DNA from: Actinomyces timonensis DSM 23838
GTDB taxonomy: Bacteria; Actinomycetota; Actinomycetes; Actinomycetales; Actinomycetaceae
Reading direction: 5' to 3'
Length of the DNA: 64,000 nucleotides
Assembly (NCBI RefSeq): GCF_000295095.1
Contig: NZ_JH806632.1
Location: forward strand, 60,946 to 124,945
Part shown: positions 16,208-24,581 of the stretch, one piece after another
How the letters are laid out: every line of letters begins with the position of its first letter
Position numbering within the stretch: the first letter of the stretch is position 1
Program-made: the position numbers and the translations under genes
The notes under the pieces: generated by a model
The model's input: only the letters and a program-made list of their open reading frames with translations
Told to the model about the DNA's origin: nothing
Databases searched by the model: none

Positions 16208-17706
16208 CGGCTCCCCTGGGCCTCGCCGTCGGGGGCGGGCGACGCCGCGAGATCGGCGAGGACCACCTCGCCCAGCGCGGTGACGTCCCCGGCCCCCACC
16301 GTCAGGAGGAGGTCGCCAGGACGGGCCAGGGCGGCGATGGCGTGGGCGGCCTCGACCCGGTCGGGCACGAAGCGGGCCCCGCCGCCCGGGACCTCGGCGA
16401 CGATCGTGCCGCCGTTGACCCCGGGGAAGTCCTCCTGGACCTCCCGGGCCGGGTAGACATCGGCGACGACGACGGCGTCGGCCTTGGCCAGTGCCGTGCC
16501 GAAGCGGGGGGCGAAGGCAGCGGTGCGGGAGAAGAGGTGGGGCTGGAAGAGGACGAGCAGACGCCCGTCCCGCGCGGCGGCAACCCCGCGGGCGGTGGTG
16601 AGCAGCGCCTCGATCTCGGTGGGGTGGTGCGCGTAGTCGTCCACCACGCGCACGCCGCGCGCCTCGCCGCGGTCCTCGAAACGGCGGCCAGTGCCGCCGA
16701 AGGCGCCCAGGGCGTCAGCCATCGCCTGGCCCGCGACGCCCAGCTCGATACCGGCGGTCCAGGCGCCGGCGGCGTCGAGGGCCACATGGTCGCCGGGGAC
16801 CCGCAGGGCGAGCGAGACCTGCTCCTGCGTGCCATCGGGGGTGGTGCGGATAAGCGCGGCGGCGGTGGAGCCCGCTCCCCTGCTGGTGATCTCGAGGCGA
16901 GTGTGGGCCTCGTGGCTGGCGCCGAGGAAGGCCGGCTCGGCGGTGCCGAAGGTCGTCACGCGCAGTCCCTCGGTCACGGCCGAGGCCGCGAGGCGGGCGG
17001 CGCCCGGGTCATCGGCGCAGGCCACGAGCAGCCCACCGGGGACGAGCCGCCGGGCGAAGTCGACGAAGGCGGCCTCGAAGGCCTCGGGAGTGCCGTAGTT
17101 GTCGAGGTGGTCGGGCTCGACGTTGGTCACCAGCGCGATGCGCGGGGTGTAGTTGAGGAAGGAGCGGTCGGACTCATCGGCCTCGGCCACGAAGGCGCGC
17201 CCGGCGCCCAGGTGCGCGCCGGTGCCCAGGGCGCGCACGACGCCGCCGATGGCGAAGGAGGGTTCCTGCCCGGCCTCGGTGAGGGCCTCGGCGAGCATCC
17301 CGGAGGTGGTGGTCTTGCCGTGGGCGCCGGCCACGGCGACGAAGTCGCGGCCCTGAGCGGCCAGGGCGAGAGCCTGGGAGCGGTGGAGGACCTCCTGGCC
17401 GCGCTGGCGGGCGATGGCCAGCTCGGGGTTGGTCTCCTTGATGGCGGTGGACACGACGAGGGTCGCCTCGGGCGGGACGTTGGCGGCCGCGTGGCCGAGG
17501 ACGACGCCGAGCCCGGCGGCGGCGAGGCGGTCGAAGGCCTCTCCTCCGTTGGCGTCGGAGCCGGTGACGGTGGCGCCGCGCTCGACGAGGAGCTGAGCGA
17601 CGACGCTCATGCCCGCGCCGCCGACTCCCACGAGGTGGAAGGCCCGGCCCTCCAGGCCGGCGGTGCCCAGGGCCTCCGACTGGCTGCTGCGCTCGCTGGT
17701 GCTCAC
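16204..17706 (-). CDS. murC: UDP-N-acetylmuramate--L-alanine ligase
   Basis: A 500-residue Mur ligase that adds L-Ala to UDP-MurNAc using ATP. The N-terminal Rossmann part has GVGGAGMSVVAQLL and VVSTAIKETNPE. The ATP loop is AGAHGKTTTSGM (near residue 127), and FVAEADESDRSF and VVDDYAHHPTEI are MurC signatures. It overlaps murG by 4 nt upstream and ftsQ by 4 nt downstream, so the three are translated as one unit. Confidence 0.96.
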   Translation of the reverse strand: MSTSERSSQSEALGTAGLEGRAFHLVGVGGAGMSVVAQLLVERGATVTGSDANGGEAFDRLAAAGLGVVLGHAAANVPPEATLVVSTAIKETNPELAIARQRGQEVLHRSQALALAAQGRDFVAVAGAHGKTTTSGMLAEALTEAGQEPSFAIGGVVRALGTGAHLGAGRAFVAEADESDRSFLNYTPRIALVTNVEPDHLDNYGTPEAFEAAFVDFARRLVPGGLLVACADDPGAARLAASAVTEGLRVTTFGTAEPAFLGASHEAHTRLEITSRGAGSTAAALIRTTPDGTQEQVSLALRVPGDHVALDAAGAWTAGIELGVAGQAMADALGAFGGTGRRFEDRGEARGVRVVDDYAHHPTEIEALLTTARGVAAARDGRLLVLFQPHLFSRTAAFAPRFGTALAKADAVVVADVYPAREVQEDFPGVNGGTIVAEVPGGGARFVPDRVEAAHAIAALARPGDLLLTVGAGDVTALGEVVLADLAASPAPDGEAQGSR

Positions 17707-18917
17707 TTCTTCTCCCCCTGGTCCTTCGCGCTAGTGGTGACGGCGGCTCGGATGAGGGCGCCGAGCCGCGCGGCGCCGTCGCGCACGCCCACGCCCGCCG
17801 CGGCCCTCGCCATGGCGGCGCGCTGCTCGGCGTCGGCGATGACGCTGGTGAAGGAGAGCAGGGCGTCGGCGTCGAACTCGGCGTCGGGGACGAGCCGTCC
17901 TCCCCCGGCGCCCACGCAGTCGGCGGCGTTGAGGCGCTGCTCGCCGTTGCCGATGGGCAGGGGGACGTAGAGGGCGGGAAGGCCCAGCGCCGTCAGCTCG
18001 GCGACGGTGCCAGCGCCGGAACGGCACACGACGCCGTCGGCGCAGGCGTAGGCCTGCTCCATCGTGGTCAGGTAGTCGAGGATCTGGTAGCGCCCGGTCA
18101 GGGACGGGTCCTGCGCGGCGGCGGCCGCCAGGGCCTCGCGGACGGGGCCGTCCTTGCCCTTGCCCGTGAGGTGCAGGACCTGGAGTCCCTCGGGCAGGCG
18201 GGCCATCGAGGAGGCGAGGACCTCGTTGAGGCGCTGCGCGCCGAGCGAGCCACCGGTGACGAGAAGGGTCGGGCGCTCCGGGTCGAGGCCGAGGGCGGCG
18301 GCCCCATCGCGGCGGGCAGTGGCGGCGCCGTCGGCGGTGGCCTGGGACTCGACGAGGCCGGCGATGGCCGGGCGCAGGGGCAGGCCGGTCATCTCGGTCG
18401 AGCCCTTGGCGGCCTTGAGCGGGGTGGAGGCGAAGGTGAGCGCCACGGCGCGGGCCCAGCGGGCGCCGAGCCTGTTGGCCAGGCCCGGGCGGGCGTTCTG
18501 CTCGTGGATGACGATGGGCACGCCGGCGCGGCGGGCGGCGAGATAGGCGGGGGTGGAGACGTAGCCGCCGAAGCCCACGACGACGTCGGCCTGGACGCGA
18601 TCGATCGCCTCGCGCGCGGCGCGCACGGCGGAGCGCAGATTGGTGGGCAGGCGGAGCAGGTCGAGGCTCGGCTTGCGGGGAAGGGGGACGCGCGGGATGA
18701 AAGCGAGCTCGTGGCCGGCCTCGGGGACGAGGCGCGCCTCCAGGCCCTGGCGGGTGCCGAGCACGAGGATCCGGGTGGCAGGATCGCCGCCCAGGGCGGG
18801 GTCCGCCAGGGCGGCGGCGGTGGCCAGGAGGGGGTTGACGTGGCCGGCGGTGCCTCCCCCGGCGAGGAGGACGCGCAGGGGGCGCGAGGGGGCGTCGTCG
18901 GGGCGGGTGTCAGGCAC
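17703..18917 (-). CDS. murG: UDP-GlcNAc:lipid I N-acetylglucosaminyltransferase
   Basis: A 404-residue GT28 enzyme that turns lipid I into lipid II at the inner membrane face. N-terminal VLLAGGGTAGHVNPLLA is the G loop, FGGYVSTPAYLAARRAGVP and IHEQNARPGLANRLG are membrane- and acceptor-side motifs, and VTGGSLGAQRLNEVL starts the C-terminal domain. CRSGAGTVAELTALGLPALY binds UDP-GlcNAc. The start overlaps the end of ftsW by 8 nt. Confidence 0.96.
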   Translation of the reverse strand: MPDTRPDDAPSRPLRVLLAGGGTAGHVNPLLATAAALADPALGGDPATRILVLGTRQGLEARLVPEAGHELAFIPRVPLPRKPSLDLLRLPTNLRSAVRAAREAIDRVQADVVVGFGGYVSTPAYLAARRAGVPIVIHEQNARPGLANRLGARWARAVALTFASTPLKAAKGSTEMTGLPLRPAIAGLVESQATADGAATARRDGAAALGLDPERPTLLVTGGSLGAQRLNEVLASSMARLPEGLQVLHLTGKGKDGPVREALAAAAAQDPSLTGRYQILDYLTTMEQAYACADGVVCRSGAGTVAELTALGLPALYVPLPIGNGEQRLNAADCVGAGGGRLVPDAEFDADALLSFTSVIADAEQRAAMARAAAGVGVRDGAARLGALIRAAVTTSAKDQGEKK

Positions 18918-20334
18918 GGTTCCTCCTGCGGGTCGAGATCACCGCAAGCGTACGGCGCACAGCGCCGGGGCGTGATCTCAGCGCCTGCTGGGCGCCCGGC
19001 TCCCGCCTGGCGAAGGACAGGGCTATACCGATGGCGAGCAGCACGGATATGAGCGCGCTGCCTCCCTGTGAGATGAGCGGCAGCGGGACGCCGAGCACCG
19101 GCAGGAGGTTGGTCACCACGGCCATGTTGATGATGGCCTGGCCGATGATCCACACCATGATGCCGCCGACGACGACGCTGGCGTACAGGGAGTTGGAGCG
19201 CCGGATGATCCGGGCCAGGGCCCAGCCGAGCACCGCGAAGAGGATGATGACGAGCAGCGCGCCGGCCAGGCCGAGCTCCTCGCCGAGGACCGCGTAGGCG
19301 TAGTCGGACTCGGCCTGGGTGAGGTAGCCCCACTTCTGGCGCGACGATCCCGGGCCGACGCCCTGCCAGCCTCCGGTGGCCAGGGCCCAGCGGGCGTGCT
19401 TGGGCTGGTAGCCGATGTCCAGGGGGTCGTCGCGATCGGCGTGGAGCCACACGAGGATGCGGGTGCGGCGGTTGAGGGAGATGATCGAGAAGAAGATGAA
19501 CAGGGCCGCTCCGCCGATGCCGAGGGTGACGAACCAGCGCTTGGCCAGGCCCGCCATCCAGCCCGCGCCGGCCAGCAGGATGCCCAGGATGATGACGGTC
19601 CCCAGGTCCCCGCCGCCCATGACCAGCGCGATGGCGGCCAGTGGGAGGAGGCCGGCGGCGGTCTTGACCAGCCAGTGGAGGCGCTGCCAGCGCCCCTCGG
19701 CGAACCAGCGCACGATGATGAGGCCGGCGTACAGGCTGAGCCCCACCTTGATGAACTCCGAGGGCTGGGCGGTCCCGATGCCGGGGACCTCCACCCAGTT
19801 GCAGTTGCCCCCGGTGCAGGTGCCCAGCGGCGTGAAGACGAGCGACTGGAGCGCCGTGGCGCCCGCGAGGACGGGGATCGCCAGGTAGCGCAGCGCTCGC
19901 TCTGAGAGCAGCGACATCCCCCACATGCCGAGGAGGCCGACCCCGGCGAAGATGAGGTACTTGGAGAAGTCGACGACAGCGTCGCGCCCTCGTGCGGCCG
20001 AGACCACCTGCTGGACGGAGAAGACCGTCATGAGCCCGAGGGTGAGCAGGAGGACTGTGGCCAGCAGCAGCGCGTAGAAGCTCAGCAGGCTCGCGTCCGA
20101 GTCCCGCGGGCCGTCGGGGCCCCCGATCCTCCTCGCGGCTCGGCGCAGGGCGCGGCCGATGGGGCCGGGCTGGTGCTCGGGCGCGGTTGCGGGGGCGGTG
20201 GCGAGCGGCGCGTCAGCCTCGCGCTTGGAGGGCGAGCCATCCCCGGGTGCGGGGATGACGGCCGGCCGAGGACGCTGTCCGCGCGCACGACCGCTGGGGC
20301 CCGTGCGCGCGGGCCGACGTTGCTGGGCGCTCAT
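18910..20334 (-). CDS. ftsW: Septal peptidoglycan glycosyltransferase FtsW (SEDS family)
   Basis: A 474-residue polytopic protein with about ten hydrophobic segments, after a basic, Pro-rich N-terminal region of roughly 75 residues. SEDS family landmarks include PSEFIKVGLSLYAGLI, GGDLGTVIILGILLAGAG, YAVLGEELGLAGALLVI and PVLGVPLPLISQGGSALISV. It polymerises glycan strands from lipid II together with FtsI. The ATG overlaps the murD stop by 4 nt. Position between murD and murG is the normal dcw order. Confidence 0.95.
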   Translation of the reverse strand: MSAQQRRPARTGPSGRARGQRPRPAVIPAPGDGSPSKREADAPLATAPATAPEHQPGPIGRALRRAARRIGGPDGPRDSDASLLSFYALLLATVLLLTLGLMTVFSVQQVVSAARGRDAVVDFSKYLIFAGVGLLGMWGMSLLSERALRYLAIPVLAGATALQSLVFTPLGTCTGGNCNWVEVPGIGTAQPSEFIKVGLSLYAGLIIVRWFAEGRWQRLHWLVKTAAGLLPLAAIALVMGGGDLGTVIILGILLAGAGWMAGLAKRWFVTLGIGGAALFIFFSIISLNRRTRILVWLHADRDDPLDIGYQPKHARWALATGGWQGVGPGSSRQKWGYLTQAESDYAYAVLGEELGLAGALLVIILFAVLGWALARIIRRSNSLYASVVVGGIMVWIIGQAIINMAVVTNLLPVLGVPLPLISQGGSALISVLLAIGIALSFARREPGAQQALRSRPGAVRRTLAVISTRRRNRA

Positions 20335-21815
20335 GACCGCCCATCATCCCCGCTCTCGAGGCTCGCGGCGTGGTGGCGCGCCGCGTCGGCGAAGAGGTCA
20401 CCGCGCTCGGCGTAGGAGGTGAACTGGTCCCAGGAGGCGCAGGCGGGGGCGAGCATGACGGTGTCCCCCGGCCGCGCCATGGCGGCGGAGGCGGCCACGG
20501 CGCCGTCGATGACCTCGCGGGGGGCGCCGTCGGGGACCCGGGTGACGGGAAGGCCGGGGGCCTGGGCGGCCAGGGCCTCGGACATCGCGGACTGGTCGCG
20601 CCCGATGAGGACGACGCCGCGCAGCGCGGGGGCGACGGCGCGCACGAGCTCGTGGAAGGTGGCGCCCTTGGTGTCGCCGCCCGCGATCCACACGCCGGTG
20701 CCGGCGGGCAGACCGGCGAGGGCGGCCTGCGCGGAGTGCGGGTTGGTGGCCTTGGAGTCGTCCACCCAGTCGACGCCGCCGGCCTGGGCGACGGTGACGA
20801 TGCGGTGGGCGCCGGGGGCGAAGGCGCGCAGGCCCGCGGCCACGGCCTCGGGCCCGACGGTGGGCAGGCCCGCCCCGAGGGCGAGGGTGGCAGCGGCGAG
20901 GGCGTCGGCGATGATGTGGGCGGGGAGGCGGTCGGCGCTGCCGCCGGGAGCCAGGTGGGCGAGATCGTCGAGGGTGGCGATCTCGCGGCCCTCGCCGTGG
21001 CGGGCCGGGTGCAGGGCGCGGTCCACGAGGAGGCCCTCGACGCGGCCGACCTGCCCCAGGGCCGGCGCCCCCAGGGTGAAGCCGACGGCGAGGCAGCCCT
21101 CGACGACGTCGGCGTCGGCGACCATGGCGCGGGTCGCCTCGTCCTGGCAGTTGTAGACGGCGGTGCGCTGGGCGCGGGCGTAGACGCGGGCCTTGTCAGC
21201 GGCGTAGGCCTCGGGGCCGCCATGCCAGTCGAGATGGTCGGCGGCCACGTTGAGGCAGGCCGCGGAGGCAGGCGAGAGGGTCCGGGTGGTGTGGAGCTGG
21301 AAGCTGGACAGCTCAACGGCAAGGGCGTCGGCCTTCCCGGCCAGGACGGTGGAGATGACAGGGTCGCCGATGTTGCCGACGGCTGGCGCGGCGAGCCCGG
21401 CGGCGGTGAGGATGGCCGAGAGCATGCCGACCGTTGTCGTCTTGCCATCGGTGCCGGTGACGGCCAGCCAGGGGACGTCCGGGCGGGCCGAGGCGCGCTG
21501 GAGGCGCCACGCGAGCTCGATCTCGGACCAGGTCTCGATGCCGGAGGCCTGTGCGGCGGTGAGGATCGGGCCGGTGGCGGGGACTCCCGGGGAGACCACG
21601 AGGAGGCGCAGGTCGGAGGCCACCAGGGCAGCTGCGATGTCCTCGGGGCTGCCCGCCATGCGCGAGGCGACCGGGGCGGTGAGCGCCTCGACGGCCTCAG
21701 CGCGGCCGTCGTAGGCGTGGACCTCGGCGCCCAGGGTTGTCAGGGCGGAGACGACGGCGGCGCCGGTCTTGCCCAGGCCCACCACTCCGACGCGCGCACC
21801 GGCCAGCTCGTTCAT
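20331..21815 (-). CDS. murD: UDP-N-acetylmuramoyl-L-alanine--D-glutamate ligase
   Basis: A 494-residue Mur ligase that adds D-Glu. The N-terminal domain starts VGVVGLGKTGAAV. The ATP loop is AVTGTDGKTTTVGM, LSSFQLHTTRTL and NVAADHLDWHG are central motifs, and WVDDSKATNPHS is the MurD signature. It lies 94 bp after mraY, the largest gap within the murF-ftsQ series. The start MNELAGARVGVVG fits family length. Confidence 0.96.
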   Translation of the reverse strand: MNELAGARVGVVGLGKTGAAVVSALTTLGAEVHAYDGRAEAVEALTAPVASRMAGSPEDIAAALVASDLRLLVVSPGVPATGPILTAAQASGIETWSEIELAWRLQRASARPDVPWLAVTGTDGKTTTVGMLSAILTAAGLAAPAVGNIGDPVISTVLAGKADALAVELSSFQLHTTRTLSPASAACLNVAADHLDWHGGPEAYAADKARVYARAQRTAVYNCQDEATRAMVADADVVEGCLAVGFTLGAPALGQVGRVEGLLVDRALHPARHGEGREIATLDDLAHLAPGGSADRLPAHIIADALAAATLALGAGLPTVGPEAVAAGLRAFAPGAHRIVTVAQAGGVDWVDDSKATNPHSAQAALAGLPAGTGVWIAGGDTKGATFHELVRAVAPALRGVVLIGRDQSAMSEALAAQAPGLPVTRVPDGAPREVIDGAVAASAAMARPGDTVMLAPACASWDQFTSYAERGDLFADAARHHAASLESGDDGRS

Positions 21816-21909
21816 CGCGGGACTTCCATTCCTTCATGTGCTTGGGGCGCGCCGTGGGCGCCATGGGGTGTGGCGCGGGGCGCCATCCGGGGAGGTGGGG
21901 CGGAGGGGA

Positions 21910-23052
21910 TCAGGAGACGAGGAACTCGGCGTAGAAGAGGCCCAGGGCCCCCACGACGCACAGGCCGGCGACGATCCAGAAGCGGATGACGACGTTGACC
22001 TCGGTCCAGCCGCCGAGCTCGAAGTGGTGGTGCAGCGGCGCCATGCGGAAGATGCGCTTGCCGGTGGATTTGAAGGAGACGACCTGCAGGATGACGGAGA
22101 TGACCTCCGCGAGGAACAGGCCTCCGAGGATGACGGCGAGGAACTCGGTGCGAGACAGGATGGACAGCCCGGCGACCGCCCCGCCCAGGGCGAGGGACCC
22201 GGTGTCCCCCATGAAGATCTTGGCCGGGGAGGCGTTCCACCACAGGAACCCGAAGCAGGCGCCCATGAGGGCCGCGGCGATCATGGCGAGGTCGCGGGGG
22301 TCGCGGACCTGGTAGCAGGTGCTGGCCACGATGTCCGGGTGGCCGTAGACGCAGGACTGGTTGGACTGCCAGACGCTCACGAGGGTGTAGGCGCCGAAGA
22401 CCATGGCGGAGGCGCCCGCAGCGAGGCCGTCGAGGCCGTCGGTGAGGTTGACGGCGTTGGACCAGGCGGTGATGAGGAAGTTCGACCACAGGACGAACAG
22501 GATGAGGGCGACGGCGGCTCCCGCCATGGTCAGGCCGGTGACGCCGCCGAGGCTGATCGAGCCATCGCCCCCGCGCAGGAAGGCCATGTCGATGAGGGAA
22601 TCGCGGGCGAAGGAGATGCGGGTGGAGGCGGGGGTGAGGCCGTTGCGGTCGGCGAAGAGCAGGCCGGCCACGGAGAAGCCGATGCCGATGACCGCCTGGC
22701 CGAGCATCTTCTGCCAGGGGGTCAGGCCCAGGGATCTCTGCCGGGAGATCTTCTCGAAGTCGTCGAGGAAGCCGATGAGGCCCAGCCCGACGATGAGGAA
22801 GAGCAGGAGGATGCCGCTGGCGCGCGGCGTTCGCAGCTCGACGAGGTTCGCGGCGGCATAGCCCAGGACGAGCGCGATGATGATGACGAGGCCGCCCATT
22901 GTGGGGGTGCCGCGCTTGATGAAGTGCCCCTCGGGGCCATCGTCGCGGATGAACTGGCCGTAATGGCGCCGCTCGAGGAACTTGATGAGGGCGGGGGTGC
23001 CCAGGAGGGCGACGAGGAGGGAGACGGCGGAGGAGACGAGGATGGCGGTCAT
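21910..23052 (-). CDS. mraY: Phospho-MurNAc-pentapeptide transferase
   Basis: A 380-residue integral membrane enzyme that forms lipid I on undecaprenyl phosphate. About ten hydrophobic segments are present. Motifs TPTMGGLVII, GFLDDFEKIS (Asp-Asp), NAVNLTDGLDGLAAG and FMGDTGSLALGGAVAG hold the catalytic aspartates, and MAPLHHHFELGGW holds the conserved His triad. The ATG overlaps the murF stop (ATGA). Confidence 0.97.
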   Translation of the reverse strand: MTAILVSSAVSLLVALLGTPALIKFLERRHYGQFIRDDGPEGHFIKRGTPTMGGLVIIIALVLGYAAANLVELRTPRASGILLLFLIVGLGLIGFLDDFEKISRQRSLGLTPWQKMLGQAVIGIGFSVAGLLFADRNGLTPASTRISFARDSLIDMAFLRGGDGSISLGGVTGLTMAGAAVALILFVLWSNFLITAWSNAVNLTDGLDGLAAGASAMVFGAYTLVSVWQSNQSCVYGHPDIVASTCYQVRDPRDLAMIAAALMGACFGFLWWNASPAKIFMGDTGSLALGGAVAGLSILSRTEFLAVILGGLFLAEVISVILQVVSFKSTGKRIFRMAPLHHHFELGGWTEVNVVIRFWIVAGLCVVGALGLFYAEFLVS

Positions 23053-24581
23053 CGGGCGTCCTTTCCGTCACGTCCGTCGGTGGGGTCGGCCCCCGCCGCG
23101 CCGACGGCGGCGAGGTGGTCGGCCACGCGCCAAGCGCCCGACCCGTGGGAGCCCTTGACGAGGACGGCGTCCCCGGGGGCCAGGAGGGAGTCGATGCGGG
23201 CGATGGCGTCGTCGGCATCGGGCGCCTCGACGACCTCCACGCCGCGATGGCGGGCGGCCTGGGCGGCGGGGGCGGCCCCAGCCCCGATGGTCACGAGGAG
23301 GGAGGCGCCGGCGTCGGCGACGAGGGCACCGGTGGTGGCGTGGTCGGCGGCGGAGGTCTCGCCGAGCTCGAGCATCTCGGAGATGACGACGACGCGGCGG
23401 CGGTCCCCGGCCAGCGCGGGCAGGGAGGCGAGCGAGGCGGCCATCGAGTCGATGTTGGCGTTGTAGGAGTCGTCGATGAGGCGGCCGCTGCCGGGCAGGT
23501 CGCTGACCGCCATGCGGTGGGGGCTCTCCAGGCCCGCCGAGGCGATGGTGTCCAGGAGGACGTCCGCGTCGATGCCCGCGGCGAGTGCCAGCCCGAGGGA
23601 GGCGAGCGCGTTGGCCACGTTATGGGCGCCGGGCAGGCCCAGGCGCACCCGGCGGGGCTGGGCGCCGGGCAGGTGGATGTCAGCGATGGCGTGGGCGGCC
23701 TCGTCGAGCTCGACGCCGGTGGCGCGCAGGTCCGCGCGCTCGTCCCCGCTGGCCGAGAAGGTGAGCACCCGCCCGGGGGCGAGGTCGCGCATGGCGGCGG
23801 CGCGCTCGTCGTCGAGGTTGAGGACGGCGGTGCCGTGGGGAAGGAGGCCGCGCACGATGTGGCTCTTGGCGGCGGCGACGCCGTCGATGGAGCCGAAGCC
23901 GCCCATATGGGCGTGGCCGATCATGAGGACGGCGGCGGCGTCGAGCGGGGCGATCTCCACGAGGTCGGCGATGTCGTCGGGGCCGGAGGCGCCCATCTCG
24001 AGGACGAGGTAGCGGGTGGACTCGTCCGCCTCCAGGACGGTCAGCGGCAGGCCGATCTCGTTGTTGAAGGAGGCGACCGGCGCGATGGTGGGCCCCTGGG
24101 CGGCCAGGAGCTGGCGGGTGAGGTCCTTCGTGGTGGTCTTGCCGACCGAGCCGGTCATCGCGACGACGGCCAGGCCCCTCTCCCCCGCGCGCTGGCGCAG
24201 ATCGGCGAGGTGCCCGCGGGCGATGCGCCCGAGGGCGGCCACGGTGTCGTCAACGACGATGATGGCCATGGCGGCGCCGGGAGCGGCTGGCCCGTCGGGC
24301 TGGCTGGCCCCGGCGAGCTCGGCCTGGGCCGCGCGGGCGGCCTCCTCGTCGCTGACGAGGGCGGCCGCTGCCCCGGCCCGGGCGACAGCGGCGAGGTAGG
24401 CGTGCCCGTCGGCGCGCTCGCCCTTGATGGCCACGAAGAGGGCGCCGGGCCCGGCCTTCCGCGAGTCGGTGACGACGGCGGTCACGGGGGCCGCGGACGG
24501 GGCGGCGCCGCCCGCGATGAGGCGGCCACCTGCCCAGGAGGCGAGCTCGTCGATCGTGCGGGCGATCACGCCAGCCCCCAT
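23049..24581 (-). CDS. murF: UDP-MurNAc-tripeptide--D-alanyl-D-alanine ligase
   Basis: A 510-residue Mur ligase that attaches D-Ala-D-Ala. The ATP loop is AMTGSVGKTTTKDL. SFNNEIGLPLTVL, LEMGASGPDDIADL and DDSYNANIDSMAASL are MurF hallmarks. The alanine-rich first 110 residues fold as the nucleotide-sugar domain. It overlaps the end of murE by 16 nt and mraY by 4 nt. Confidence 0.96.
   Translation of the reverse strand: MGAGVIARTIDELASWAGGRLIAGGAAPSAAPVTAVVTDSRKAGPGALFVAIKGERADGHAYLAAVARAGAAAALVSDEEAARAAQAELAGASQPDGPAAPGAAMAIIVVDDTVAALGRIARGHLADLRQRAGERGLAVVAMTGSVGKTTTKDLTRQLLAAQGPTIAPVASFNNEIGLPLTVLEADESTRYLVLEMGASGPDDIADLVEIAPLDAAAVLMIGHAHMGGFGSIDGVAAAKSHIVRGLLPHGTAVLNLDDERAAAMRDLAPGRVLTFSASGDERADLRATGVELDEAAHAIADIHLPGAQPRRVRLGLPGAHNVANALASLGLALAAGIDADVLLDTIASAGLESPHRMAVSDLPGSGRLIDDSYNANIDSMAASLASLPALAGDRRRVVVISEMLELGETSAADHATTGALVADAGASLLVTIGAGAAPAAQAARHRGVEVVEAPDADDAIARIDSLLAPGDAVLVKGSHGSGAWRVADHLAAVGAAGADPTDGRDGKDAR

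Noticed and set aside
16024-17970. 648-codon plus-strand frame opposite ftsQ, murC and murG
   Set aside because: Gly/Ala/Val/Glu-rich antisense shadow typical of GC-rich DNA.
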